A stretch of 64,000 nt of DNA from Mycolicibacterium chubuense NBB4. GTDB taxonomy: Bacteria > Actinomycetota > Actinomycetes > Mycobacteriales > Mycobacteriaceae. Both the position numbers and the translations under genes were made by a program. Location: the NCBI RefSeq assembly GCF_000266905.1, contig NC_018027.1, positions 3,162,001-3,226,000 of the forward strand. The letters run 5' to 3'. Under the pieces are notes generated by a model. It was not told the origin of the DNA. It did no database searches and saw only the letters and a program-made list of their open reading frames with translations. Positions 8,834-18,609 of this stretch are shown here, piece after piece (position 1 is the stretch's first letter; each line of letters begins with the position of its first letter).

Positions 8834-9580
8834 TTATTTCCGCGGCGCGTAGGTGTAGTCGATCTTGTCGCCGTCGACCGCGGTCACCGTCAGCGTCAAC
8901 GCCGCGGTCTCCGCTCCGGCCAGGACGGTGCAGTCGACGGTGTTGCCGGTGTGCCCCTCGAGGTTTCCGCTGCAGGACGCCGAGTCCGGCCGCTTCCCGA
9001 GGTGGGTCGCGAGTTCGTCGAGCAGTGACGACTCGACCTCGGCCTTGGTGAGCATCGGCACGAGGTCGAAGTTCATCATCAGGCCCTGGACGCTCTTCAC
9101 CTCGGCGGTGCGGCGCAGCGTGACACCTGCGGTGGTCACGTCGCAGTGGGCGACGGCCCCCATCGTCCCCGGCAAGTCCGACAGGCAGGTCACCGACGCG
9201 GCGGCCGACGCACCGGTGTCGCTCACCAATCGGGCGACGGCCCGTTCCAGCTGATCCTTGGACAGCGCCGGCTTCATCTCGTAATCGATCGTGGTGCCGT
9301 TGACACCCGTGACGGTCACGACCGGCTGGAAGCTGTTGGTCGCGCTCATCACGACATCGCAGCGGACGCTCTGGCCCACCTGGCCGATCAGGGCGTCCTT
9401 GCACGTCACCGACTCGGGCTGCTCCCCCGCATTCGCCAGCCGCGCCGAGATGTCGTCCTGCAGATCGGATCCGGCCACCGCCGGGAGCCCGCCGGAGCTG
9501 CGCAGAGTGCAGCCGCCTGCCAGAGCGGCCATCATGGCCCCCGCCGCCAGAGCGGCTGCCGGGCCGAGCACCTTCCTCAT
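8834..9580 (-). CDS. Lipoprotein with three DUF4333 domains
   Basis: A 248-residue exported lipoprotein. The signal peptide ends in a lipobox (LAGGC, Cys near residue 24). Three successive DUF4333-like domains follow, each with two Cys separated by about 15-17 residues around a Gly-rich turn (SVTCKDALIGQVGQSVRCDV, SVTCLSDLPGTMGAVAHCDV, SASCSGNLEGHTGNTVDCTV) and a C-terminal V-x-G/D-x-x-I strand. DUF4333 is a mycobacterial cell-envelope domain of unknown function, and the paired Cys likely form disulfides. The ATG at 9580 is chosen because the signal peptide starts there. Confidence 0.85.
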   Translation of the reverse strand: MRKVLGPAAALAAGAMMAALAGGCTLRSSGGLPAVAGSDLQDDISARLANAGEQPESVTCKDALIGQVGQSVRCDVVMSATNSFQPVVTVTGVNGTTIDYEMKPALSKDQLERAVARLVSDTGASAAASVTCLSDLPGTMGAVAHCDVTTAGVTLRRTAEVKSVQGLMMNFDLVPMLTKAEVESSLLDELATHLGKRPDSASCSGNLEGHTGNTVDCTVLAGAETAALTLTVTAVDGDKIDYTYAPRK

Positions 9581-9642
9581 GTGCCATCCCGTCACGGCTG
9601 GGAATCTGTAGGGGACGGTAACAGAGTCTCCGGCGAGGATGG

Positions 9643-10539
9643 TTGACTGCCGACGTGGAAAGACAGCCCGTTCTCGCTCGCCGGCTCTTCGACCGCATCG
9701 AACCGTTGCACGCCGTGACCTACTTCGCCGCCGAAGCCCGAGCGGCACTGGACGACCTGGGCTTGCGCGGCTTCTGGATGGGCTATTTCGCGGCCCGGTC
9801 GGCGCCGTTCGGCATGGTGCCCGCGCAGGTCGTCACCGCGGCGTTCTACAACTTCGCGCCCGAGCGCGTCGCCAAGGCCCTGCCCGCGGCATGGGAAACC
9901 GCCTCGCCGGCCGCGGCATTGCGGGCCCGTGAGCACTCGGCGGTGGCCGCGCTGCGGCGGGCCGGGGTGACCGACGAGGAGGCGGGCACCGTCGCCGACC
10001 TCGTCGAGAAGGCACACGACGGCGTGGACGTCGGCGGCCGCACCCTGTATGCGGCCAACCGGGCGCTGGACTGGCCGCGCGATCCGGTGGCGAGGTTGTG
10101 GCATGCGGCCACGCTGCTGCGCGAGCATCGCGGCGACGGCCACGTGGCGGTGCTCATCGCCGAGGGTGTGTCGGGCCGCGAGAGCAACGTCCTGCACGCC
10201 GCGGCCGGCCGGGTGCCCGAGGCGATGATCAAACGCAGCCGGGACTACGACGACACCGCGTGGGAGCACCACTGCGAGGCGCTGCGCCGCCGCGGACTTC
10301 TCGACGCCGCAGGCGATCTCACCGCGGACGGCCACGCACTCAAGCAGCGCGTCGAGGACACCACCGACGCGCTGGCGCTGACCGCCCTCGACGCTCTCGC
10401 CGACGCCGAGGTCGAGGAGCTGTTCGCCGCGCTGACGCCGATCACCCGGAAGGTGGTCGCCGCGGGCGATGTGCCGTCGGCGACGCCGATGGGGCTGACT
10501 CGCGACGACCTGCACGACGACAGCGCGCACCTGAGCTGA
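9643..10539 (+). CDS. SCO6745-like helical protein
   Basis: A conserved actinobacterial protein of about 298 residues resembling the SCO6745 family. The N-terminus (LFDRIEPLHAVTYFAAEARAAL) and the GFWMGYFAARSAPFG motif are typical, followed by a long Ala-rich helical region and a possible winged-helix segment (DDTAWEHHCEALRRRGLLDA, TADGHALKQRVE). No catalytic motif or membrane segment is seen. The start is ambiguous: TTG at 9643 has GAGG 4 nt upstream, while GTG at 9655 has no clear ribosome site. Divergent from the DUF4333 lipoprotein. Confidence 0.75.
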   Translation: MTADVERQPVLARRLFDRIEPLHAVTYFAAEARAALDDLGLRGFWMGYFAARSAPFGMVPAQVVTAAFYNFAPERVAKALPAAWETASPAAALRAREHSAVAALRRAGVTDEEAGTVADLVEKAHDGVDVGGRTLYAANRALDWPRDPVARLWHAATLLREHRGDGHVAVLIAEGVSGRESNVLHAAAGRVPEAMIKRSRDYDDTAWEHHCEALRRRGLLDAAGDLTADGHALKQRVEDTTDALALTALDALADAEVEELFAALTPITRKVVAAGDVPSATPMGLTRDDLHDDSAHLS

Positions 10540-10542
10540 GGT

Positions 10543-10869
10543 TCAGCGCGGGCCGTACATGATCAGCGCGACACCGGCCAGCGCCACCGCGGCACCGAGG
10601 ACGTCCCAGCGGTCGGGCCGGAAACCGTCGGCGACCATGCCCCAGATCAGCGACCCCGCGATGAACACCCCGCCGTAGGCGGCCAGCACCCGACCGAAGT
10701 GGGCGTCGGGTTGGAACGCCGCGACGAATCCGTATGCGCCGAGCGCGATGACCCCCGCGCCCGCCCACAGCCATCCGCGGTGCTCCCGCACGCCCTGCCA
10801 CACCAGCCAGGCACCACCGATCTCCAGCAGCGCGGCGAGGACGAACAGCAGAATGGATTTGACGACCAC
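10543..10869 (-). CDS. YnfA/UPF0060 small membrane protein
   Basis: A 108-residue membrane protein with four transmembrane helices. The pattern [21 protein letters not shown], an [13 protein letters not shown] turn, [14 protein letters not shown] segment, [31 protein letters not shown] and a final hydrophobic helix is characteristic of the UPF0060/YnfA family, related to small multidrug-resistance proteins. The GTG at 10869 is chosen because homology begins immediately after it. Transport substrate is unknown. It lies 17 bp downstream of the amine oxidase gene and may be co-transcribed. Confidence 0.88.
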   Translation of the reverse strand: MVVKSILLFVLAALLEIGGAWLVWQGVREHRGWLWAGAGVIALGAYGFVAAFQPDAHFGRVLAAYGGVFIAGSLIWGMVADGFRPDRWDVLGAAVALAGVALIMYGPR

Positions 10870-10886
10870 AGCGTCAGCGTGCCAGG

Positions 10887-12872
10887 TCAGTGATGGGCGC
10901 TGGTGGTGGAGGTGTGGCAGGCGTCCGGCGGCGAGCCGACGACGTCGAGTGCAGGGTTGCGGTCGAAGAAGCCGAATGGCTTGAGCCAGAACGAGACCAC
11001 GTCGACGGGCATCACCGGCCAGTCCTCCGGCCTGGTGATGTGGTGGATGCCGAAGACATACCACAGCACCACGTCGGTGTTCTCGATACTGCGATCGGCC
11101 GCCGTCCACTGCGTGAGTCCGGTGTCTCGCACCGACTGGTTCACGAATTCGCCTGCCGGCCAACGCTCCTCACGCCTGTTCGGGGTGACCCACAGGGTGT
11201 GCCCGATGACGCCGGCGCGTTCGAGGACGCAGGAACCGGGCTCGAACATCGCCGGGATCGCGCCGCTGGGCACGAGTTTGTAGGCGGGGTGGGTGCCGAG
11301 GCCGGTGACGACGTTGGTGTTGACCACCTTCCATGCCCGCTGCGTGGCGAAGCTGACGTCCTGCCTGGCCTCGGCCTCGCTGCGCAGCGGGAGGTTGCGC
11401 ACCACCAGCGACAGGCCGTGCGGATTGGCGGGCCCGATCGGCTCGGCGTAGGACTCCGACATGAACACCGTGTTGTCGGTGCCGTCGACGTCCATGTCCA
11501 GCCGTGCCACCAGAAAGTGTTGGTGGAACGGCGCATACGTGCGCTCGTCGACGAGGGTGCCGTTGGGGTTGGGCGCGCCCGGCGGCAGCGGCGTGGTCAC
11601 CATGATGCCGGTGGCGCGCACCTCGCACTCGATGTTGCCGTCCTGGTACAGCCGCCAGTAGACCAGGTACTCGTAGTTGGCGACGGTCACGTGGAACGAC
11701 AGCGTGAGCCGGCGCATGCGGCGCACCTCGGCGCCGATGTCGTGGTCGACGTGCTTCCACAGCACGGCGTTGTCCTCCTCGTGGATGCAGATCGCATGGG
11801 TGATCGTGTAGGGCTCGCCTTTGCTGTTGTGCAGCACCGCATTCAGATACCGGATCTCGCCGAGGCAGTCGCACCCGAGTTCCAGCGACGTCGTCATGAA
11901 CCCGAGCCCCCACTCGCCGATGTCGAACGCGGTGCGGCGGTAGTGATCCGGTGACGGATCACGGTAGGGCACGACCATCTCGGCGAACGAGAGCCGATGC
12001 GCGACCGACCGGTCGCGGTCACCGTCGCGGTACCGCACGGTGTGCAGCGTCATCCCTTCCCGGTGGTTGAAACCGACCCGCAGCGACCAGTTCTGCCAGC
12101 GGACCAGGTTGCCGTCGAGGGTGAACGAGGGCCCCTCCGGCTGGACGATGTGCAGCGGCTTGAGCGGTTCGCGACGCCCGGCTCTGCGGATTCGCTCCGG
12201 GATGTGCCGGGGCACGTACTCCCCCATCACCTCTGGAGGTGACGCCTCCCCGGTGGCGAACGGGCCGACGTCTTCGACCCGCAGGAGTTCCATCCTGTTC
12301 AGGTCGATGACGCAGTGCAGCCCGCTGACCAGCCGGGCGTACGGGTTGGCCCCGGCGGCGGCCTTCACCCAGGTGTCGGACCAGCCGATGCGCCGGTCTG
12401 AGAACTCCGGCGGAGCGACCGCGTCCCCGTAGGTCCAGGTGTCGAAGAACACCAGGCCGATGTCGGTGATGCCACGTCTGCGCAGGGCGGCGACGACGTC
12501 GGGATGACTGCGCAGCAGCTGATCGCACTCGGTGAACTCGTCGAGGGTGAAATTCGCCTGCACGCCCGGGATGTGCTCGAAGACCTCGACGCGGTCGTCG
12601 GTCAGTGATACCACGCCCTTGTAGGTGGCGTTGGCGCTGCGGTCCAGGCACACCACCTCTGCCCGCCGCGCGGGCGGCCCGCCGGTGTCACCGCTGTCGT
12701 GAAAAGCGGCCAGCTCCTCCTTGGAGGGCTCGACCATTTCGATCGAGGCGAAGCGCCAGCCCAGTTCCGGGCCGCCGGGAGCTGGTGGGGCGCCGACGCC
12801 GCGCTCGCGACGCAGGATCGCGGCGGCCGCAGTGATCTCGTCGGCGCTCAGCGGGTCGAGCGGGTGGCTCAT
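10887..12872 (-). CDS. Copper-containing primary amine oxidase
   Basis: A 661-residue quinoprotein that oxidatively deaminates primary amines to aldehydes with release of NH3 and H2O2. The cofactor motif NYEY at residues 399-402 marks Tyr400 as the topaquinone precursor. Asp317 in FDIGEWG is the likely catalytic base. Copper ligands are His450 and His452 (FHQHFLV) and a His in the [12 protein letters not shown] segment near residue 610. The ATG at 12872 excludes non-homologous upstream codons. Closest in layout to Arthrobacter phenylethylamine/histamine oxidases; the substrate is not determinable. It is preceded by a carboxylesterase gene in the same direction. Confidence 0.93.
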   Translation of the reverse strand: MSHPLDPLSADEITAAAAILRRERGVGAPPAPGGPELGWRFASIEMVEPSKEELAAFHDSGDTGGPPARRAEVVCLDRSANATYKGVVSLTDDRVEVFEHIPGVQANFTLDEFTECDQLLRSHPDVVAALRRRGITDIGLVFFDTWTYGDAVAPPEFSDRRIGWSDTWVKAAAGANPYARLVSGLHCVIDLNRMELLRVEDVGPFATGEASPPEVMGEYVPRHIPERIRRAGRREPLKPLHIVQPEGPSFTLDGNLVRWQNWSLRVGFNHREGMTLHTVRYRDGDRDRSVAHRLSFAEMVVPYRDPSPDHYRRTAFDIGEWGLGFMTTSLELGCDCLGEIRYLNAVLHNSKGEPYTITHAICIHEEDNAVLWKHVDHDIGAEVRRMRRLTLSFHVTVANYEYLVYWRLYQDGNIECEVRATGIMVTTPLPPGAPNPNGTLVDERTYAPFHQHFLVARLDMDVDGTDNTVFMSESYAEPIGPANPHGLSLVVRNLPLRSEAEARQDVSFATQRAWKVVNTNVVTGLGTHPAYKLVPSGAIPAMFEPGSCVLERAGVIGHTLWVTPNRREERWPAGEFVNQSVRDTGLTQWTAADRSIENTDVVLWYVFGIHHITRPEDWPVMPVDVVSFWLKPFGFFDRNPALDVVGSPPDACHTSTTSAHH

Positions 12873-12916
12873 CCGAACACGCAACCACACCGACTCCGGT
12901 TGCGCAGCGATTCCCC

Positions 12917-14425
12917 TCAGGCCAGCGAGAAGCCCTCCCACGCCTGGCGTCGGTGCGCGTGCGGGTCGTATTCCACGCGCGGGTGGCGGTCGAACACCAT
13001 CACCGGGCGTTCGTCGGCCGAGTAGCGCGGCCAGTCCTCGCCGGGCACGCCGGTGCGGCTGAAGGAGCGCCAGCGCCGCTGAACGTCCTTGCTGACGCGG
13101 ACCGCCGAGCGCCGGTCGCCGGCGAGTGTGAGGAGCGCGCCCGGCATGGAGCGGTAGATGTCGAACACCGCCAGCAACTCGGTGGCGTGGGTGGCGCCCA
13201 CCCCCGTCCAGTGCAGCGGCCGCGGCGCATAGTCATAGCGGTACATGAAGGTCGGCGCGTGAGCGCTGTGCGCCCCGGCGATCTGCCAGGCCGCGACGCT
13301 GAAGGTGAAGTCCCCGCCGATCTGCACGCACGCAGCAGGGTTGGGGTAGTCGGGGTAGGCGCTCATGATGCGGTTGCGCACCTCGGCGTCGGTATCGCCG
13401 AGCATGATCTCGATGGTCTGCTCGGTGGTCGGCAGCAGCGGGAGGAACCGGGTGAACAGCCGCCCCTCCTCGGCGTTGGTGCCGACGATCAGCGGCACCG
13501 GGTGGGCGCTGCCCTCGCGCATCGCCTCGACCGGGTCCTGCGGAAGGTAGTCGGTGCCGTAGGTGGGGCCGACCGGGAACGCACCGGGCATGTCCTCGAA
13601 GCCGTTGGCGACCAGGCCGTCGAGCGCGCTGATCAGCGCCCGCGGGTGCGCCGCCATCAACGCGGCGGCGGGGTCACCGCCCTCGGGCGCCACCAGCGCG
13701 GCGAACCGGTCGGCGAACTCGGCGGCCATCTGCGGAGACCGCACCATCCCGCTGGCGGGACTCTCCGAAATAGCCTGTGCGAAAAGACCTTTCGCATCTG
13801 GCGTGGCGAGCAGCGTGGCGACGGCGTGCGCGCCGGCGCTCTCCCCGAAGATCGTGACGTTGTCGGGATCGCCGCCGAACGCCGTGATGTTGTCGCGCAC
13901 CCAGCGCAGCGCCAGTACCAGATCGCGCAGGAACAGGTTGTCGTCGATCGGGTTCTCCGGCGTCGACAACGAGGACAGATCCATACAGCCCAGCGGGCCG
14001 AGACGGTAGTTGACCGAGACGTAGACGCAGCCACGGCGGGCCAGGGCCGCCCCGTCGTAGAGCGGGGTCGCGGAGCTGCCGAGGATGTATCCACCGCCGT
14101 GGATGAAGAACATCACGGGCAGCGGCGCACCGGCGGAATCGGCCTCCTCCGGTGCGACGACATTGAGGGTCAGACAGTCCTCGCTGGTCGGTTGATACTT
14201 GCGGACACCGACCAGCGTGTAGCGGCGGTGCTGCGGGGCGCAGGAACCGAATCCGTGGCAGTACCGCACGCCGGGCCAGGGATCGACGGGCTGCGGCGCG
14301 CGATAGCGCAGCCGGCCCACCGGAGGCTTCGCGTAGGGGATCGAGCGCCAGCGGTGGACACCATCGCGGGTGAAGCCCTCGACCGTGCCGGAGGCGGTCT
14401 TCACCCGCACGATTTGCTCGTGCAT
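12917..14425 (-). CDS. Type-B carboxylesterase
   Basis: A 502-residue alpha/beta hydrolase of the carboxylesterase/cholinesterase family. The nucleophile elbow GESAGAHA places Ser196. The oxyanion HGGG is at 109-112, SEDCLTLNV (81-89) is the second family signature, and GVGATHATEL carries the probable catalytic His. There is no signal peptide. The gap to the amine oxidase is 44 bp, so both likely form one operon that could process ester-linked amines, but this is only contextual. Confidence 0.9.
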   Translation of the reverse strand: MHEQIVRVKTASGTVEGFTRDGVHRWRSIPYAKPPVGRLRYRAPQPVDPWPGVRYCHGFGSCAPQHRRYTLVGVRKYQPTSEDCLTLNVVAPEEADSAGAPLPVMFFIHGGGYILGSSATPLYDGAALARRGCVYVSVNYRLGPLGCMDLSSLSTPENPIDDNLFLRDLVLALRWVRDNITAFGGDPDNVTIFGESAGAHAVATLLATPDAKGLFAQAISESPASGMVRSPQMAAEFADRFAALVAPEGGDPAAALMAAHPRALISALDGLVANGFEDMPGAFPVGPTYGTDYLPQDPVEAMREGSAHPVPLIVGTNAEEGRLFTRFLPLLPTTEQTIEIMLGDTDAEVRNRIMSAYPDYPNPAACVQIGGDFTFSVAAWQIAGAHSAHAPTFMYRYDYAPRPLHWTGVGATHATELLAVFDIYRSMPGALLTLAGDRRSAVRVSKDVQRRWRSFSRTGVPGEDWPRYSADERPVMVFDRHPRVEYDPHAHRRQAWEGFSLA

Positions 14426-14498
14426 CCTCCCGACGGTAGCGAACCCCGCCCCGCGACGCCTGACCGGGCGGGCCGTGTCGAACGGCTAGCCTGACCCA

Positions 14499-15203
14499 AT
14501 GCGCATCGCAGGCCTGATCGGGGTGGCTGCGGTGGCGGCCGCCTGTTCCCACTCGGTCGGCGGGGACGCCGAGCCCTCGGCTTCGGTGACCCCGACGCCG
14601 CCGGGCACGACCACGACCACGACCACGGCGGCGGCGCCGTCCACGCCGCGTCCGGCCGCAGCGGCCCCCGGCAAGAGCGCCTCACTCGACGAGGTCATCC
14701 GCTGGATTGAGGCGGGCACACCGGCCGACCCTGGCACGTACCACGTCGCGTTCCGCGACGGCGTGAGCACCCGACTCGGCGACGACATCGCTTTCACGGC
14801 TCCCTCCGGCCCCCCGAACAGCAACACCTCGTGCATCACCGACGCCGCGCTCGACAACGGCGCGTTGACGTGCCTGCTCGATCTCACCTCTCCCCCGCCC
14901 CGCCCGCCGGACGGCGAGGGAGTCTGGAAGCCGGGGTGGATCGAGTTCCCCGGCGCGAGCCTGCTCGTCGGCGCGCTGCGCGGAGACCCCGGCCCGTTCG
15001 TCAAAGGCAACGGTCCCGACCTCGCGCCGGGCCAGTCGCTGATGTTCGGCGACGATCGCTGCCGCAGCGACGCCGCCGGGCTGTTCTGCGTCAACTATGC
15101 GCACCGGTCGGCGATGTGGATCAGCGCCGAGGGCATCGTCCCGTTCGGCTGTCTGCAGCCGGCCGCCCCGCCGCCGGGCAACGGAGCCATGTTCAGCTGC
15201 TGA
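14499..15203 (+). CDS. Putative secreted lipoprotein, Thr/Pro-rich linker
   Basis: A 234-residue exported protein. The N-terminus is a short signal peptide (MRIAGLIGVAAVAAAC) with a lipobox-like AAAC whose -3 Ala is slightly atypical. A low-complexity Thr/Ala/Pro linker spans about residues 27-60. The globular part has six Cys (e.g. NTSCITD, LTCLLDL, DDRCRSD, GLFCVNY, PFGCLQP, terminal Cys), consistent with disulfides outside the membrane. It resembles mycobacterial hypothetical secreted proteins; no enzymatic motif is present. Confidence 0.75.
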   Translation: MRIAGLIGVAAVAAACSHSVGGDAEPSASVTPTPPGTTTTTTTAAAPSTPRPAAAAPGKSASLDEVIRWIEAGTPADPGTYHVAFRDGVSTRLGDDIAFTAPSGPPNSNTSCITDAALDNGALTCLLDLTSPPPRPPDGEGVWKPGWIEFPGASLLVGALRGDPGPFVKGNGPDLAPGQSLMFGDDRCRSDAAGLFCVNYAHRSAMWISAEGIVPFGCLQPAAPPPGNGAMFSC

Positions 15204-15262
15204 CCCGGCCTGCGCGGAGGGATCTGGGTTGCCGCGCGCGCTCGATCGGAGAAGGACCGGCG

Positions 15263-15613
15263 TCAGCGCCAGCCGTCGGCGGCGCGCGCGGCCCGCATCA
15301 CCGCGTCGCACAGCTCACGCAGCTCGGCCGGATCGGCGCCCTCTTCGATCGCGGTGGCCATGTCCTCGGCGGCGCACCTGACCTGATATACGCGGTCGGA
15401 CAGCTCGGAGGCCTCCTCGGCGCTGAGCACCACGGCATCGGTCGGCACCGAGGTGCCCTTGACCAGAGCGCGATGCTCGTAGGCGCGTTGCCGGCACGAC
15501 TGCCTGCAGTACTGCCGCCGGCGGCCGAGCCCGGAGTCGGCGACTTCGCGCCCGCACCACCGGCAGGTCTGCGGACGCGTACGGGTGCTGCTGCGGGTGG
15601 CGGGGCTCGTCAC
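15263..15613 (-). CDS. Small zinc-ribbon protein next to rbpA (Rv2049c-like position)
   Basis: A 116-residue protein. Residues 15-40 carry Cys-x2-Cys followed by Cys-x3-Cys (TCRWCGREV, QYCRQSCRQR), a zinc-ribbon or treble-clef-like module embedded in a very basic region. The C-terminal half is acidic and helical (SAEEASELSDRVYQ, AELRELCDAVMRAA). Its place beside and divergent from rbpA matches Rv2049c of M. tuberculosis. The role is unknown; nucleic-acid binding is plausible from the basic zinc module. Confidence 0.75.
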   Translation of the reverse strand: MTSPATRSSTRTRPQTCRWCGREVADSGLGRRRQYCRQSCRQRAYEHRALVKGTSVPTDAVVLSAEEASELSDRVYQVRCAAEDMATAIEEGADPAELRELCDAVMRAARAADGWR

Positions 15614-15668
15614 AGGGCGACTCTAAACCGGGCGATGCCGGGTTCCCGGTATCATCGACGGTCGAGTC

Positions 15669-15696
15669 GGGAACTCTCTGCGACGTGTAAGCGTTG
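15669..15696 (+). promoter_or_regulatory. ECF-sigma (SigH/SigE/SigR-like) promoter for rbpA
   Basis: GGGAAC at 15669-15674 and GTTG at 15693-15696 are separated by exactly 18 nt. This matches the GGAAC / GTT promoter class read by mycobacterial SigH/SigE and Streptomyces SigR. It lies 64 nt upstream of rbpA, on the correct strand, in an otherwise non-coding region. Confidence 0.68.
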
Positions 15697-15760
15697 AACA
15701 ACGGTCCTCGATTCGCCTCCGGCGAAGTCCGGACCACAAGCGTTACGACAGGAGTTGACG

Positions 15761-16096
15761 ATGGCTGATCGTGTGTTGAGAGGCAGTCGCCTCGGGGCGG
15801 TGAGCTACGAGACGGACCGCAATCATGACCTGGCGCCGCGTCAGGTCGCCCGCTACCGCACCGACAACGGCGAGGAATTCGACGTCCCGTTCGCCGACGA
15901 CGCGGAGATCCCCGGCACCTGGCTGTGCCGCAACGGCATGGAGGGCACCCTGATCGAGGGTGACGTCCCGGAGCCGAAGAAGGTCAAGCCGCCGCGCACC
16001 CACTGGGACATGCTGCTGGAGCGCCGGTCGGTCGAGGAGCTCGAGGAGCTCCTCAAGGAGCGCCTCGAGGTCATCAAGACGCGCCGTCGCGGTTGA
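15761..16096 (+). CDS. rbpA: RNA polymerase-binding protein RbpA
   Basis: A 111-residue actinobacterial transcription factor that binds RNA polymerase holoenzymes containing SigA or SigB, stabilises the open complex and affects rifampicin response. Recognisable parts are the N-terminal MADRVLRGSRLGAVSYETDR tail, the core domain with the conserved PGTWLCRNGMEG segment, the basic linker (PEPKKVKPPRTHWDMLLERR) and the sigma-interaction helix (VEELEELLKERLEVI). The ATG at 15761 follows AGGAG. An ECF-type promoter upstream suggests induction by oxidative or envelope stress. Confidence 0.96.
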   Translation: MADRVLRGSRLGAVSYETDRNHDLAPRQVARYRTDNGEEFDVPFADDAEIPGTWLCRNGMEGTLIEGDVPEPKKVKPPRTHWDMLLERRSVEELEELLKERLEVIKTRRRG

Positions 16097-16132
16097 TCCC
16101 GGTGCGCTGAGCGCAACCAGCCGCTCAGGAGG

Positions 16133-16921
16133 TCAGCGTGCGGTGCCGCGCGCCCGGTCGATCCGGGCGCGCAGGCCCCACTGCGCGACTTTGACGATGG
16201 CCTCCCGGATCGTCGAGCCGTCCATCTTCGACACCCCGTGCTCACGTTCGGTGAACGTGATCGGCACCTCCACGACCGTGAAGCCGGCGTTGATCGAGCG
16301 CCAGGTCAGGTCCACCTGGAACCCGTAGCCCTTCGAGTCGACGGCGGCGAGGTCGATCTTCTCCAGGACCTCGCGGCGGTAGGCGCGATAGCCCGCGGTG
16401 ATGTCGTGGATGTCGACGCCGAGCAGGATCCGCGAGTAGCCGTTGGCGGTGCGTGACAGCACGAGCCGGCGTCGCGGCCAGTTGCGGACCTGGCCGCCGT
16501 CGACGTACCGGGACCCGATGACCACGTCGGCGCCGGCGTCGATCTCGTCGAGCAGCCGGTACAACTCCTCGGGCGCGTGGCTGCCGTCCGCATCCATCTC
16601 GACGAGGACCGAGTACTGGCGGTTCAGGCCCCACGCGAAGCCTGCCAGATATGCGGCCCCGAGGCCGTCCTTGGACGTCCGGTGCATGACGTGCACGCGA
16701 TCGGGGTCGGCGAGTGCGAGCTCGTCGGCGAGCTCACCGGTGCCGTCGGGACTGCCGTCGTCGACGATGAGGACGTGCACGTCGGGCGCGGCGTCGTTCA
16801 CCCGCGCGACGATGGTCAGAAGGTTGTCGCGCTCGTTGTAGGTCGGGATGATCACGAGAGTGCGCGCGCTGGGCCGTCCCACGGGCCTGACCGGGTCTTG
16901 CGCGCCGCCGGGGACGCTCAT
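16133..16921 (-). CDS. ppm1: Polyprenol monophosphomannose synthase Ppm1
   Basis: A 262-residue GT2-family glycosyltransferase that transfers mannose from GDP-mannose to polyprenol phosphate, supplying the donor for lipomannan, lipoarabinomannan and glycoprotein mannosylation. The N-terminal nucleotide fold shows [11 protein letters not shown] and VDDGSPDGT, and the metal-binding DAD is at 110-112. No multi-spanning domain follows, so this is the stand-alone catalytic unit corresponding to domain 2 of M. tuberculosis Rv2051c. Its start overlaps the lnt stop (ATGA), so the two are coupled. Confidence 0.94.
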   Translation of the reverse strand: MSVPGGAQDPVRPVGRPSARTLVIIPTYNERDNLLTIVARVNDAAPDVHVLIVDDGSPDGTGELADELALADPDRVHVMHRTSKDGLGAAYLAGFAWGLNRQYSVLVEMDADGSHAPEELYRLLDEIDAGADVVIGSRYVDGGQVRNWPRRRLVLSRTANGYSRILLGVDIHDITAGYRAYRREVLEKIDLAAVDSKGYGFQVDLTWRSINAGFTVVEVPITFTEREHGVSKMDGSTIREAIVKVAQWGLRARIDRARGTAR

Positions 16922-18609
16922 GGGGCTCCTTCGCCGTTGTCAGACGCCACTCGCCGGCGCCGGAATCTTGCTGACACGAACGATCCATTGTGCAGCATCG
17001 CCCCCAGAATCCCCGCAACGCCGATGCCGGCGAGCACCGCTTCGACGTAGGGCCCGAAGCGGGTCGCCGGCGTCAGCGTCGTTCTGAGTCGGATCTGTTG
17101 GTCCAGGTAGGCGGGCTCGAAGAAGTTCGTCCGGACCATTTCCCGACCGTCGGGCGAAATCACCGCGCTGATTCCGGTGGTGCCTGCCACAACGACGTAG
17201 CGATCGTGTTCTACCGCTCGAAGCCGTGCGAAGGCGAGCTGTTGCTCGCTCATCGTCTCGTCGAACGTGGCGTTGTTGCTGGGCACCGCCAGCAGCTGCG
17301 CGCCACTGCGCACCGACTCGCGCGCCGCACGGTCGAAGATGACCTCCCAGCAGGTCGTGACGCCGACCGGCACGCCGGCTGCGCGCACCACGCCGTCGCC
17401 GTGGCCGGGAACGAAGTAGCCGGCCCGATCGGCATAGGACGACAACTTGGAGAAGAAGCTGCGCCACGGCAGGTATTCGCCGAAGGGCTGCACGATCTGC
17501 TTGTCGTGGCGGTCCGCCGGACCGGTGCCGGGATTCCACACGATGACGGAGTTGGTCGACACCGGGTTGCTGGGGCTGTACCCCGGTGCGGCGAGCACGG
17601 AGCCGACGAGGATGGGCGCCTTGATGGCCGCGGCTGCCGCGGAGATCTCCTCGGAGGCGTCGGCGTTGGTGAGCGGGTCGATGTCCGAGGAGTTCTCCGG
17701 CCAGATCACGAACATCGGCTGCGGTGCGCGTCGGGCCTGTACGTCCGCGGCCAGCTGCAGGGTCTCGCGGACGTGGTTGTCCAGGACGGCGCGGCGCTGG
17801 GCGTTGAACTCCAGACCCAGCCGCGGCACGTTGCCCTGCACCGCCGCCACCGTGACGGGCGGCTCGTCGCCGGCGCCTGCAGCCGACTTGCGGACGTGCG
17901 GCCAGGCCAGTGCGGTGCACAGCAGCACGACGGCGATGCACACCCCGGGGATCACCACCGGCGGCGGCTCCGCGGCGCGCGCGGTGGCGTCGCGGCGCCA
18001 CCAGCGCACGACACCGAGGATCAGTGCGCAGGCACCGAAACCGATCAGCACGGCGGCGAACGACACGAGGGGCGCGCCGCCGAGGTAGGCCAGCGGCAGC
18101 AGAGGGCTGCCGGTCTGGGAGAACCCGACCACACCCCACGGGAAGCCGCCGAACGGAACCGTCGACTTGAGCCACTCCTGCAGTGACCAGAGCCCGGCGA
18201 ACCAGAGCGGCCACCCGGGCAGTGTGCGCACCACCACCGCCAGCAGCCCGAACAGGGCGGGGAACAGCGCCTCGGCGAGGCTGAGGGCCAGCCACGGCAC
18301 CGCGCCGACGAGACCGCTGATCCAGGGCAGCAGCGGAACGTAGAACGCCAGACCGAACAGCAGGCCGTACCCGAAACCGCCCGCCGCGGTGGTCGAGGGC
18401 CGGGTCAGCACCCAGCCGAGCAATCCGAACGCCAGGAATGCGGCGGCCCACCACCCGAACGGCGGGAAGCTGACGCACAGCGCCAGACCGGCGACGATGG
18501 TGACGGTCAGTGCGGGCAGCCGGTCGACGAAGGCCTGCCTGAAGCGATGCAGCCGGGACGGTGCGTCGGCCGTCGGTTGGGCCGCCTCGGTCGTGGGGCT
18601 CTCAGCCAT
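16918..18609 (-). CDS. lnt: Apolipoprotein N-acyltransferase Lnt
   Basis: A 563-residue membrane enzyme that N-acylates the lipid-modified Cys of lipoproteins. The N-terminal half has about six to seven transmembrane segments (residues 33-235) and the C-terminal part a nitrilase-like periplasmic domain. The catalytic triad is visible as Glu305 (VIWPENS), Lys370 ([15 protein letters not shown]) and Cys420 (VTTCWEVIF). The ATG at 18609 overlaps the amidohydrolase stop by 8 bp. In M. tuberculosis this domain is fused to Ppm1; here they are adjacent separate genes, as in M. smegmatis. Confidence 0.94.
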   Translation of the reverse strand: MAESPTTEAAQPTADAPSRLHRFRQAFVDRLPALTVTIVAGLALCVSFPPFGWWAAAFLAFGLLGWVLTRPSTTAAGGFGYGLLFGLAFYVPLLPWISGLVGAVPWLALSLAEALFPALFGLLAVVVRTLPGWPLWFAGLWSLQEWLKSTVPFGGFPWGVVGFSQTGSPLLPLAYLGGAPLVSFAAVLIGFGACALILGVVRWWRRDATARAAEPPPVVIPGVCIAVVLLCTALAWPHVRKSAAGAGDEPPVTVAAVQGNVPRLGLEFNAQRRAVLDNHVRETLQLAADVQARRAPQPMFVIWPENSSDIDPLTNADASEEISAAAAAIKAPILVGSVLAAPGYSPSNPVSTNSVIVWNPGTGPADRHDKQIVQPFGEYLPWRSFFSKLSSYADRAGYFVPGHGDGVVRAAGVPVGVTTCWEVIFDRAARESVRSGAQLLAVPSNNATFDETMSEQQLAFARLRAVEHDRYVVVAGTTGISAVISPDGREMVRTNFFEPAYLDQQIRLRTTLTPATRFGPYVEAVLAGIGVAGILGAMLHNGSFVSARFRRRRVASDNGEGAP

